This document shows, piece after piece, positions 1-6,316 of a stretch of 16,918 bases of DNA. Both the position numbers and the translations under genes were made by a program. Numbering within the stretch: the first letter of the stretch is position 1; every line of letters starts with the position of its first letter. The stretch covers positions 1 through 16,918 of the forward strand of contig JBIQKN010000057.1 of NCBI GenBank assembly GCA_044506565.1. Reading direction: 5' to 3'. The notes under the pieces are model-generated. The model was not told the origin of the DNA and made no database searches. It saw only the letters and a program-made list of their open reading frames with translations. This DNA is from Croceibacterium_A sp044506565. Lineage in GTDB: Bacteria > Pseudomonadota > Alphaproteobacteria > Sphingomonadales > Sphingomonadaceae.

Positions 1-103
1 ATAGGCAATAGGCAATAGGCGGTAAGGGTGACGCGCACGGACGTCCGAGTATACAATCCTGCTGCCTGTTGCCTGCTGCCTCCCGCCCCTACCCTACTGC
101 CTC
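1..103. repeat. Inverted pair of degenerate 7-bp repeat arrays
   Basis: On the plus strand, positions 3-30 read as successive heptamers AGGCAAT, AGGCAAT, AGGCGGT, AAGGGTG. On the minus strand, the complement of 61-102 reads AGGCAGT, AGGGTAG, GGGCGGG, AGGCAGC, AGGCAAC, AGGCAGC. The two arrays face each other across about 30 bases that include the palindrome GGACGTCC (39-46). The heptamer phase and the arrangement are directly visible. Function is unknown. The left array may continue beyond the window edge. Confidence 0.6.
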
Positions 104-124
104 AAACCAACGGGAGACACCCAC

Positions 125-805
125 ATGGCCGACTACGTCCTCGTCCACGGCGCCTGGGGCGGTAACCAGAGTTATGCGCAGACGGTGCGCGATCTCGAGG
201 CGGCGGGGCATCGGGCGCTGGCCTGCACCCTGCGCGGGCTCGGCTCGCGGCAGGGCGAGCTGCATCCGGGGATCACGCTCAGCGACCACATCGACGACGT
301 CTGCGCGCAGGTCGAGGAAGCGGGGTTCGACCGCTTCATCCTCGCCGGGCACTCGTACGGCGGAATGGTCATCACCGGCGTCGCCGCGCGGCTCGGTGCG
401 CGAATCGACGCGATCGCCTACATCGACGCGTTCCTGCCCGGCGACGGCGAGAGCCTGTGGGACATCACCGGGGAGTACGAGCACAACTGGTACATCGACA
501 CGCAGAAGCACAAGCCCGGCTACGTCGACCCGATCGGCGCGACCGATTTCCAGGTGGTGCCCGGCGTGGTCGGCTACCACCCGCTGCTGACGCTGCTCGA
601 GGCGGTCAGGCTGACCGGCGCCGAGGCGGCGATCCCGCGCAAGGCCTATATCTTCGCCACCGGCTACCAGCCGACGCCGTTCCCGCGCTTCGCCGAGAAG
701 GCGCGGATCGACGGGTGGGATTACCACGAGACCGACTGCGACCACTTCGTGATGCAGAACCGGCCCGAGCTGACCGCGCAGGTGCTGTTCGGCCTCGCCG
801 AATGA
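125..805 (+). CDS. Alpha/beta hydrolase (esterase-like)
   Basis: Predicted cytoplasmic alpha/beta-hydrolase of 226 residues, the usual size for the small single-domain esterase/hydroxynitrile-lyase-like branch. The N-terminal strand runs into VHGAWGG (residues 7-13), which should shape the oxyanion hole. The nucleophile elbow is GHSYGG with Ser77. The likely catalytic His is H207 in DHFVMQNRPEL near the C-terminus. The Asp normally found after the late strand is not obvious: that region reads YIFATGYQP. D101 in AYIDAF may serve instead. There is no signal peptide or membrane segment. The ATG at 125 is supported by GGGAG at 112-116, eight bases upstream. The gene appears monocistronic, since the next gene is convergent. 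Substrate cannot be told from sequence. The fold call is firm and the reaction is not. Confidence 0.85.
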   Translation: MADYVLVHGAWGGNQSYAQTVRDLEAAGHRALACTLRGLGSRQGELHPGITLSDHIDDVCAQVEEAGFDRFILAGHSYGGMVITGVAARLGARIDAIAYIDAFLPGDGESLWDITGEYEHNWYIDTQKHKPGYVDPIGATDFQVVPGVVGYHPLLTLLEAVRLTGAEAAIPRKAYIFATGYQPTPFPRFAEKARIDGWDYHETDCDHFVMQNRPELTAQVLFGLAE

Positions 806-841
806 GCGGAGGCGCGGGATCGGCTTCGCGGAAAGCTAGCG

Positions 842-1075
842 TCAGGTGGCGCTGGGCTTGGCCTTCGGCTGCGCTTCGGCGGGCTTCGCCTGGCGGTCCC
901 TATAGCGCTTGAAGGCGTAGCCGCCGGCCAGCGCGGCGATCAGGCCGACCGGGCCGAGCCGCTTGGCCAGCGCCGCCGCGCCGACACCGAGCAGCGCGCC
1001 GCCGGTCCCGCCGACGCCGCTGACGTGGTCCGCGGCCTTGGCCCCGACGATGCCACCGAGAATCTTGCCGAACAT
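842..1075 (-). CDS. Small glycine-rich membrane protein, unknown function
   Basis: A 77-residue protein I cannot assign to a named family. It starts MFGKILGGIVGAKAADH, followed by glycine/alanine-rich hydrophobic stretches (about residues 21-37 and 41-54). A basic, charged tail (FKRYRDRQAK onward) rich in Ala, Lys and Pro ends it. This looks like a small inner-membrane or membrane-associated protein with one or two short helices. The ATG at 1075 is chosen because AAGGAGA (1081-1087) lies just upstream. A longer frame continues to 1348 but would run through the riboswitch on the other strand and has no ribosome site. It is divergent from the Mn2+ transporter gene and its riboswitch. No regulation of its own is visible. 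Confidence 0.7.
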   Translation of the reverse strand: MFGKILGGIVGAKAADHVSGVGGTGGALLGVGAAALAKRLGPVGLIAALAGGYAFKRYRDRQAKPAEAQPKAKPSAT

Positions 1076-1147
1076 GTCGATCTCCTTGATTGCGTTGTCG
1101 AATAGAGCGGCGGACCGGGCATTCGGTTCCGCGCGCTTGCATCGGCG

Positions 1148-1172
1148 CGCGCCGCGCCCTAGGGGCGGCGCG
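1148..1172. repeat. 12-bp inverted repeat with a single bulged base
   Basis: CGCGCCGC-G-CCCT is followed at once by AGGGGCGGCGCG, giving twelve perfect pairs around the centre CCCTAGGG with only G1156 unpaired. It lies between two divergent transcription units and its last two bases are the first two bases of riboswitch helix P1. It could be an operator or a leader hairpin. The sequence does not decide which. Confidence 0.5.
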
Positions 1173-1287
1173 TCATCTGGGGAGTAGCCGACCGCCGACC
1201 GGCGGGGCCTGACCGTCAACATGCTTGGCCGAGAGGCCATGGCGGCAGGAGGCGCGGACAAGTCCGCACCGGGCGAGACCAATGACG
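1171..1287 (+). promoter_or_regulatory. yybP-ykoY family Mn2+ riboswitch aptamer
   Basis: The hallmark conserved elements of the yybP-ykoY aptamer appear in order: GGGGAGTAG (1179-1187), then GTCAACATGCTTGG (1215-1228), then CGGGCGAGACC (1270-1280). A closing helix P1 can be drawn between CGTCAT (1171-1176) and ATGACG (1282-1287). Established knowledge: this class senses Mn2+ and commonly precedes genes for Mn2+ exporters, including the UPF0016/TMEM165 family. Here it sits in the leader of exactly such a gene. The neighbouring sequence is very GC-rich and non-coding in character. The family call rests on the motifs by eye. A covariance-model search was not run. Confidence 0.9.
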
Positions 1288-1359
1288 TCGGGCCACCGCC
1301 TGCCGGGCGGGTGGCGCGATGTCGTTGGATTCGCGTCCTGCCCGGCACCGGAAGTCTCG
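1281..1359 (+). promoter_or_regulatory. Riboswitch expression platform with competing hairpins
   Basis: AATGACGTCG (1281-1290) can pair over ten positions, two of them G-U, with CGATGTCGTT (1317-1326). Inside it GCCACC (1292-1297) pairs with GGTGGC (1310-1315). This uses the 3' strand of aptamer helix P1, so the two folds exclude each other. In addition TGCCGGGC (1301-1308) is exactly complementary to GCCCGGCA (1340-1347), which ends three bases before the Shine-Dalgarno-like GGAAG (1350-1354). No U-tract follows the large hairpin, so translational control is more likely than termination. This is inference from base pairing. Confidence 0.55.
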
Positions 1360-1923
1360 ATGGAAGCGCTGCTCACCTCCACCCTGCTCGTCGCCCTCGC
1401 CGAGATCGGCGACAAGACCATGCTGCTCGCGATCCTGCTGGCGACGCGCTACCGCAAGCCGGTGCCGATCGCGCTCGGCATCCTCGTGGCGACGCTGGCC
1501 AACCACGCGCTGGCGGCGCTCGCCGGGCAGTTCGCCGCGGCGCTGATCGACGGCCAGTGGTTCCGCATCGCGGTGGCCGCCTCGTTCGTCGCGATGGGGC
1601 TATGGACGCTGGTGCCCGACAAGCTCGACGAGGACGAACAGCCGCGCAGCCACGGCGGGGTGTTCCTGACTACGCTGGTCGCGTTCTTCCTGGTCGAGAT
1701 GGGCGACAAGACGCAGATCGCCACGGTCGCGCTCGGCGCGCAGTTCGCCAACCTCGCGCTCGTCACCGCCGGGACCACGCTCGGGATGATGATCGCCAAC
1801 GTGCCCGCGGTGTGGCTCGGCCATGCGCTGGTGCAGCGGGTGTCGATGAAGGCGGTGCGCCTGCTCGCCGCGGCGAGCTTCGTCGCGGTCGGAGTGTGGA
1901 TGCTGGTCGAGGCTATAGGTTGA
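1360..1923 (+). CDS. TMEM165/GDT1 (UPF0016) family Mn2+ transporter
   Basis: Inner-membrane cation transporter of 187 residues, the normal length for bacterial two-repeat UPF0016 proteins (MneA type, Mn2+ export). It shows the family's signature in both halves: EIGDKT at residues 15-20 and EMGDKT at 113-118, each in the first helix of a three-helix repeat. The acidic residues of these motifs form the metal site. Six hydrophobic segments are seen, with a central acidic loop (PDKLDEDEQ, 86-94). The ATG at 1360 is chosen because the upstream in-frame codons lie inside the riboswitch, and because the first transmembrane segment and GGAAG (1350-1354) fit this start. Control by the upstream Mn2+ riboswitch strongly supports manganese as substrate. 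The convergent cupin gene follows after a shared hairpin. Confidence 0.9.
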   Translation: MEALLTSTLLVALAEIGDKTMLLAILLATRYRKPVPIALGILVATLANHALAALAGQFAAALIDGQWFRIAVAASFVAMGLWTLVPDKLDEDEQPRSHGGVFLTTLVAFFLVEMGDKTQIATVALGAQFANLALVTAGTTLGMMIANVPAVWLGHALVQRVSMKAVRLLAAASFVAVGVWMLVEAIG

Positions 1924-1929
1924 CGCAAA

Positions 1930-1953
1930 CCTCCCCGAGCTCGCTCGGGGAGG
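1930..1953. terminator. Perfect 10-bp hairpin between convergent genes
   Basis: CCTCCCCGAG (1930-1939) and CTCGGGGAGG (1944-1953) pair perfectly around the loop CTCG. It lies seven bases after the transporter stop and six before the stop of the convergent cupin gene, so it could end both transcripts. T-tracts are weak on both sides, so it could also be a copy of a dispersed GC-rich intergenic repeat. Confidence 0.6.
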
Positions 1954-1959
1954 ATCTTG

Positions 1960-2355
1960 CTATTCGGTCGTCTTCCCGTCGAAGTGCTCGTGCGCGGCCT
2001 GTGCGTCCTCGCAGGTCCGGTGAACGGTGCCGTCGATGTGCTCGGGCGGGCCATAGATCGTGTAGAGCTTGAGCGGCACCTCGCCGGTCGCCTTGACGTT
2101 GTGCCGCGCCCCCTGCGGCACGATCACCCCGTCGTCGTCCTTCACCGCGTGATCGACGCCGTCGATGGTGATCACCCCTTCGCCCTGCTCGATGCGGAAG
2201 AACTGGTCGCGGTCGTCGTGGACTTCCTCGCCAATCTCCTCGCCCGGGTTGATCGCCATCGCCACCAGCTGGAGGTTGTGCCCGGTGTAGAGCACGCGCC
2301 GGAAGTCGCTGTTGGCCAGCGTGACCTTCTCGATATCGTCGACGTATCCCTTCAT
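1960..2355 (-). CDS. Cupin domain protein
   Basis: Single-domain cupin of 131 residues, probably cytoplasmic. Cupin motif 1 is seen at residues 37-59 as PGEEIGEEVH...QFFRIEQGEG. It keeps H46 and E56, but the usual second His of the HxH pair is Asp48, with Gln51 nearby. Motif 2 is PQGARHNV (80-87) with H85. The metal site is thus H/D/E/H-like, as in other small cupins of this branch. The C-terminal tail (GPPEHIDGTVHRT onward) is acidic and probably extends beyond the barrel. The ATG at 2355 is preferred to one 33 bases upstream because AAGGAGA (2365-2371) sits at a good distance. It converges with the Mn2+ transporter gene. Substrate and reaction are unknown, and a link to manganese is only positional. 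Confidence 0.8.
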   Translation of the reverse strand: MKGYVDDIEKVTLANSDFRRVLYTGHNLQLVAMAINPGEEIGEEVHDDRDQFFRIEQGEGVITIDGVDHAVKDDDGVIVPQGARHNVKATGEVPLKLYTIYGPPEHIDGTVHRTCEDAQAAHEHFDGKTTE

Positions 2356-2460
2356 GTGCCCGGTCTCCTTCGCCTCCGACGATAGCACGGCCGACGCGCC
2401 GTTTCCGCCAATATCAATTGCACGTTGTGATCGCCTTCGCCGATGCTAGAGGGCGCGCCC

Positions 2461-3456
2461 ATGCGTAATTATCCCAAGACCCGCCACCTGATGCAGCGGG
2501 GCTGCGAATTTCTCGGCACCGAGTTCGCGGTCCTCTGCGGAGCGATGAGCTGGGTGTCCGAACGCAATCTCGTCGCCGCGATCAGCAACGCCGGCGGGTT
2601 CGGCGTGATCGCCTGCGGGGCGATGACGCCCGAACTGCTCGACGCCGAGATCGCCGGCACGAAGGCGCTCACCGGCAAGCCGTTCGGCGTCAACCTGATC
2701 ACCATGCACCCGATGCTGTTCGAGCTGATCGAGGTCTGCGGCAAGCACGGCGTCGGCCATGTCGTGCTCGCCGGCGGAATCCCGCCCAAGGGCAGCGTCG
2801 AGGCGATCAAGGCGTTCGGCGCGAAGGTCATCGTGTTCGCCCCGACACTGGCGCTGGCGAAGAAGCTGCTGCGCTCGGGCGGCGACGCGCTGGTCATCGA
2901 GGGGATGGAGGCCGGCGGCCACATCGGCCCGGTGGCGACCTCGGTGCTGGCGCAGGAGTTCCTGCCGGCGCTGGCCGACGAGCACCTGGTGTTCGTCGCC
3001 GGCGGGATCGGCCGCGGCGAGGCGATCGCCGGCTACCTCGAAATGGGCGCGGTCGGCGTGCAGCTCGGCACCCGCTTCGCCTGCGCAACCGAGAGCATCG
3101 CCCATCCCGAGTTCAAGAAGGCCTTCTTCCGCGCGGGGGCGCGCGACGCGGTCGCCTCGGTGCAGATCGACCCGCGCCTGCCGGTGATCCCGGTCCGCGC
3201 GCTCAAGAACAAGGGCACCGAGGAATTCGCCGCCAAGCAGCGCGAGGTCGCGCTGCTGCTCGACCAGGGCAGCGTCGACATGGCCGAGGCGCAGCTCCGC
3301 ATCGAGCACTTCTGGGCCGGCGCGCTGCGCCGGGCGGTGATCGACGGCGACGTCGAGAGCGGCTCGCTGATGGCAGGCCAGTCGGTCGGCATGGTCACCC
3401 GGGAAGAGCCGGTGGCCGAGATCATGGCCTCGCTGATGAGCGAAAGCGAGGCGGCC
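2461..3456 (+). CDS. Nitronate monooxygenase-like flavoprotein, 3' end lost in gap
   Basis: FMN-dependent TIM-barrel protein of the nitronate monooxygenase/2-nitropropane dioxygenase family, which oxidises alkyl nitronates; some relatives are FabK-type enoyl-ACP reductases. 332 residues are visible before the N run, close to full length for the family. Features seen: FAVLCGAMSWVSE near the N-terminus, NAGGFGVI (43-50), FGVNLI (75-80), EGMEAGGHIG (147-156) with the family His154, the phosphate-binding GGIGRG (181-186), and QLGTRF (201-206). The ATG at 2461 has AGAGGG (2447-2452) upstream. An ATG 18 bases earlier lacks one. The reading frame stays open through the N run only because N hides stops, so the true end is unknown. 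The L,D-transpeptidase gene converges from the other side of the gap. Confidence 0.85.
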
Positions 3457-3556
3457 NNNNNNNNNNNNNNNNNNNNNNNNNNNNNNNNNNNNNNNNNNNN
3501 NNNNNNNNNNNNNNNNNNNNNNNNNNNNNNNNNNNNNNNNNNNNNNNNNNNNNNNN
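3457..3556. other. Assembly gap (100 N)
   Basis: The run is exactly 100 N, the conventional placeholder for a gap of unknown size. The 3' ends of the flanking convergent genes lie inside it. The transpeptidase stops at about the point where its family normally has several tens of residues left, so missing sequence is expected. Confidence 0.98.
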
Positions 3557-4815
3557 GTGATGTAGATCGGCACGATCTCGGGCAGCGGGACGACCTTTTC
3601 CGCCTCGCGCACGCGGCCGGGGAGCGGCTCGCCCATCAGCCAGCGATGCATCTTCGCGGCGTCCTCGAGCCGCACGCAGCCCGAGCTCAGCTGGCGCTGG
3701 TCGCGCCGCAGCAGCTGCTTGTCGGGCGTGTCGTGCAGGTAGATGCCCTGGGCGTTGGGGAACTCGAACTTGACCCGGCCCATGAAGTTGGCCCCGCCGG
3801 GCAGCTGCCGCACGTGAACCTTGGCCCTGCCCTCGTGGACGGCCTTCCAGTCGACGGTCGCCGGGTCGACGACGTCGGCGTCGGGGCGCCAGTCGGCGAG
3901 CACCTCGTAGCGACCGCTGCGCAGGTAGCCGAGGCCGCGGTCGAGCACGTTGGCGGCGATGTTGTTCTGCACGAGGTCGTCGGGGATGTTCCAGTAGGGG
4001 TTGAGCACCGCGTAACGGATGAACCCGGCCATCAGCGGCGTCTGCAGCTCGGGCTTGCCGACGACGACGCGCATCGAGTCGACGGGCTTGCCGTCCTCGT
4101 ACATCCACAGCGTCGCGTTGGCGGCATCGACCAGCACGTGGCGCCCGGCGGGCATCGCCGGGATCGCCCGCACGCGCGCGAGGTTGGTCCAGAGCTGCCG
4201 CCGCTGGTTCTCGGAAAAGCGCGGATCTTCCATCGCGTCGCGCAGCGGCGCGTAGAGTGGGTGCATCCAGCGCATCTCGGCGACATAGTCCTCGAGCCCG
4301 GCGGCCGAGTTTGCGGCCGCCTCGAGCGCCGCGCGCGTCGTCGGCACGACCGGAGCCAGCGCCGGGCTCTCGTAGATCATCTCGGCGCGGCCCGCCGCGC
4401 GCATGGCGCGCACATAGGCGGCGAACGCGGCCGACAGCTCGACCTCGGCGCGGGCGAGGTCGTCGATGTCACCGCGGCGCGCCTTCTCGACCCGCTTGGC
4501 GAGCCGTTCGAAACGAAGTTTCCGGGGGTCGACGCCGTCGTACTGCGCATTGCGCAAGAGGTGCATCAGCATCGAGGCCGCGCCCGAAAGGCGACCGAAA
4601 TCGTTGAGCCACAGGGGCTGGTTCCCGCGCGCGGCGTAGAACGCGCGCAAGTCCTTGCCGGCGCGCTTGGCGATCTCGCTCTGGAGCGCCGAGGGCTGGG
4701 CCACGGCCGGCCCCCGGGTTTGCGCCAGGGCGGCCTGCGGCAGCGGCGCCACCAGCGCCGCTGCCAGGATCGGCCCGATCAAGCGGAGCACATGCTCCCT
4801 TCGCGTGCTGCCCAT
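3557..4815 (-). CDS. L,D-transpeptidase of the YcbB/LdtD type, 3' end lost in gap
   Basis: Periplasmic peptidoglycan L,D-transpeptidase making 3-3 cross-links, 419 residues visible. A signal peptide spans about residues 1-32 (hydrophobic core 11-31, ending ALAQ). An N-terminal scaffold domain of the LdtD type follows (about 40-210; LNDFGRLS, QYDGVDP). The YkuD catalytic domain begins near 225 (HVLVDAANATLWMYEDGK) and carries His361 in YLHDTPDKQLL and the nucleophile Cys380 in SSGCVRL. The last visible residues, EIVPIYI, correspond to a strand shortly before the family's C-terminal segment, so the end is missing. ATG 4815 is used. A GTG at 4791 would give a tighter signal peptide, but the AGGGAG before it is too close. 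A lipoprotein gene lies just upstream on the same strand. Confidence 0.9.
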
Positions 4816-4836
4816 GCCCCGCTCGACCGTTCCGCG

Positions 4837-5409
4837 TCAGCCGCGCTCGCCGGTGTAGGCGACGTTGGTCGGCTGCACGACCGGGCTGCCGGCGTAGTAC
4901 TGGCCTTCGCGCACGTAGCCGTCGACGCAGCCGTCGTTGTTGGCATCGGCCCAGACCGCGCCGGCGAGACCGCCGACGGCAGCACCGATCACCGCGCCCT
5001 CGAGCACGCCGAGGCCGCCGATCAGCGCACCCGCGCCCGCGCCAGCCGCCGCGCCGATGCCGGCGCCGGTCACGGCCGAGCCGCCCACCGACGGGCCGCA
5101 ACGATCCGCCGAAGCGTTCTGGTAGGTCGCCGGTGCGCCTTCGTAGTACTGGCCGTTGTAGACGTAGCCGTCGGCCTGGCCGTCGTTGTTGCGGTCGGCC
5201 CAGACGGCGCCCGCGAGCCCGCCGACCGCGGCACCGATCACCGCGCCGGTCAGCAGGTCGCCGCCGGCGATCGCGGCCACGCCCGCACCGCCCGCAGCGC
5301 CGACCGCGGCGCCGGTGCCGACAGTGGCCAGCGTGTCGTCCTGGGTGCTGGCGCACGCGCCGAGAGGCAGGGCCGCTGCGGCCACCAGCGAAATAACGGC
5401 TCTCTTCAT
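4837..5409 (-). CDS. Glycine-zipper lipoprotein with internal duplication
   Basis: Predicted lipoprotein of 190 residues: signal peptide MKRAVISLVAAAALPLGAC, lipobox LGAC, lipidated Cys19. The mature part is a tandem duplication. Residues 32-93 and 114-176 share glycine-zipper helices (GAVIGAAVGGLAGAVWAD in both), then a loop DxNNDGxxDGY, then a GQYYxGxP motif. The glycine zippers resemble those of outer-membrane 17-kDa antigen-like proteins. The acidic loops look like calcium-binding or dockerin-like loops. Repeat 2 has a Cys (C161) in its loop and the linker has C104, so a disulfide is possible. ATG 5409 has AAGGA just upstream. It is 21 bases upstream of the L,D-transpeptidase start on the same strand and likely co-transcribed, which fits a role at the cell envelope. 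Exact function is unknown. Confidence 0.85.
   Translation of the reverse strand: MKRAVISLVAAAALPLGACASTQDDTLATVGTGAAVGAAGGAGVAAIAGGDLLTGAVIGAAVGGLAGAVWADRNNDGQADGYVYNGQYYEGAPATYQNASADRCGPSVGGSAVTGAGIGAAAGAGAGALIGGLGVLEGAVIGAAVGGLAGAVWADANNDGCVDGYVREGQYYAGSPVVQPTNVAYTGERG
4882..5316 (-). repeat. Two in-frame direct repeats inside the lipoprotein gene
   Basis: Segments 5131-5316 and 4882-5070 encode the two homologous 62-63-residue units. The best-kept core, encoding GAVIGAAVGGLAGAVWAD, is also clearly similar at DNA level, for example the shared plus-strand run GCACCGATCACCGCGCC. This indicates duplication within the gene rather than convergence. Confidence 0.75.
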
Positions 5410-5547
5410 GATCCTTCTCCACAATGGGCCGTAGGAAGCGGCAGCACCGCCTCTCCGGCGAACGGACTGATCTCCCGCGCACCCAACGTGGATTGCGAGG
5501 CGCGGTTTCCGCGGGGCCCGAAAGGGGGTCGAAAGGAGCGTAGTTCT

Positions 5548-5564
5548 GCGGCGAACCGCGCCGC
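5548..5564 (-). terminator. Possible terminator hairpin after the TonB-like gene
   Basis: GCGGCG (5548-5553) and CGCCGC (5559-5564) pair around a five-base loop, about 20 bases beyond the TonB-like stop codon in the direction of transcription. There is no good T-tract. The remainder of the 174-base gap up to the lipoprotein start should hold that gene's promoter, but I see no convincing -35/-10 pair. Confidence 0.3.
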
Positions 5565-5583
5565 TGCTGCGACGGATGGCGGA

Positions 5584-6255
5584 TCAGCGCGGGCGCCAGG
5601 TATAATCGGTCCGCACGTCCCAATCGATCGCCCGGCCCGCCGCGTCGCGTGCGGGCTGGAAGCGAAAGCGGCGCTCGATCAGGCGGCAGGTCGCCTCGTC
5701 GAGCACGGCGTAGCCGCTCGACCTCAGCACCGTGCAGCGATCGACCTGGCCGTCGGTGCGGACCCGGTAGCTGACGACGACGGTGCCGGCCGCGCCCTCC
5801 GGCGGCCGGGTGCGGCGGTAGTCGGCATCGGTCAGCGCGCCGGCGATGCGGACCGGCGGGGTCGCGCTACCCATGCCTGCGCCGGTGCCCGAGCCGCCCG
5901 GTCCCGATCCCGATCCCGCCGCGTCCCCGGACCCGCTGCCCGAACCCGACCCCGGCACGACCGAAGTCGCGGCGGGCGTCGGTCGAGCGAGCGCGACAGG
6001 CGGTTCGGGCGGAGACGGGGCCTCGTCGGCTCCGCGGCTGGCGGGAGCGGGCGCCTCGTCATCGGCTGCCTCGGGCGCGGCCGCGGGCGGAGGCGGGTCG
6101 CGCAGCTCGACGGCGACGAGGCCGGGCTCGGGTTCCGCGAGCGGAACCGCAGGACCCCGGAGCAGGAGCAGCAAGGCGAAGGCCAGCGCGTGAACGGCTA
6201 ACGCGCCGGCCATCGCCAGTGCCCGATTGCGGTCGTGAAGCAGCTCCGCGGCCAT
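5584..6255 (-). CDS. TonB-like energy transducer
   Basis: Inner-membrane anchored periplasmic protein of 223 residues with TonB architecture. A short cytoplasmic N-terminus leads to a transmembrane helix at about 13-32, then a Pro/Ala/Glu-rich span (about 40-100) and a Gly-Ser linker (102-130, with repeated SG). A TonB C-terminal domain (about 138-221) ends the protein. That domain shows YRVRTDGQVDRC, SSGYAVLDEATC and RRFRFQPARD, the family pattern, with Cys174 and Cys190 as a likely periplasmic disulfide. Such proteins couple the ExbBD proton motor to outer-membrane receptors. No exbBD or receptor gene lies nearby, so the partner is unknown. ATG 6255 follows AGGTGG closely. lysC lies 61 bases upstream on the same strand. 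Confidence 0.88.
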   Translation of the reverse strand: MAAELLHDRNRALAMAGALAVHALAFALLLLLRGPAVPLAEPEPGLVAVELRDPPPPAAAPEAADDEAPAPASRGADEAPSPPEPPVALARPTPAATSVVPGSGSGSGSGDAAGSGSGPGGSGTGAGMGSATPPVRIAGALTDADYRRTRPPEGAAGTVVVSYRVRTDGQVDRCTVLRSSGYAVLDEATCRLIERRFRFQPARDAAGRAIDWDVRTDYTWRPR

Positions 6256-6316
6256 GGCCCACCTGCAACGCCTGCAGGGGCAACGGCCGGGGCCGCGCGG
6301 CGATCCTAGGCGGCCG

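Noticed and set aside
1..103. A short CRISPR-like array
   Set aside because: The unit is a 7-base repeat without spacers, and there are no cas genes.
1225..1359. N-terminal extension of the transporter to an upstream ATG
   Set aside because: The extension is translated riboswitch sequence, rich in Arg and Pro, and precedes a start that already gives the family N-terminus.
2443..6201. A 1252-residue plus-strand frame crossing the N block
   Set aside because: It is open only because N hides stops and because high GC leaves antisense frames open. After the gap it is antisense to the transpeptidase, lipoprotein and TonB-like genes and resembles nothing.
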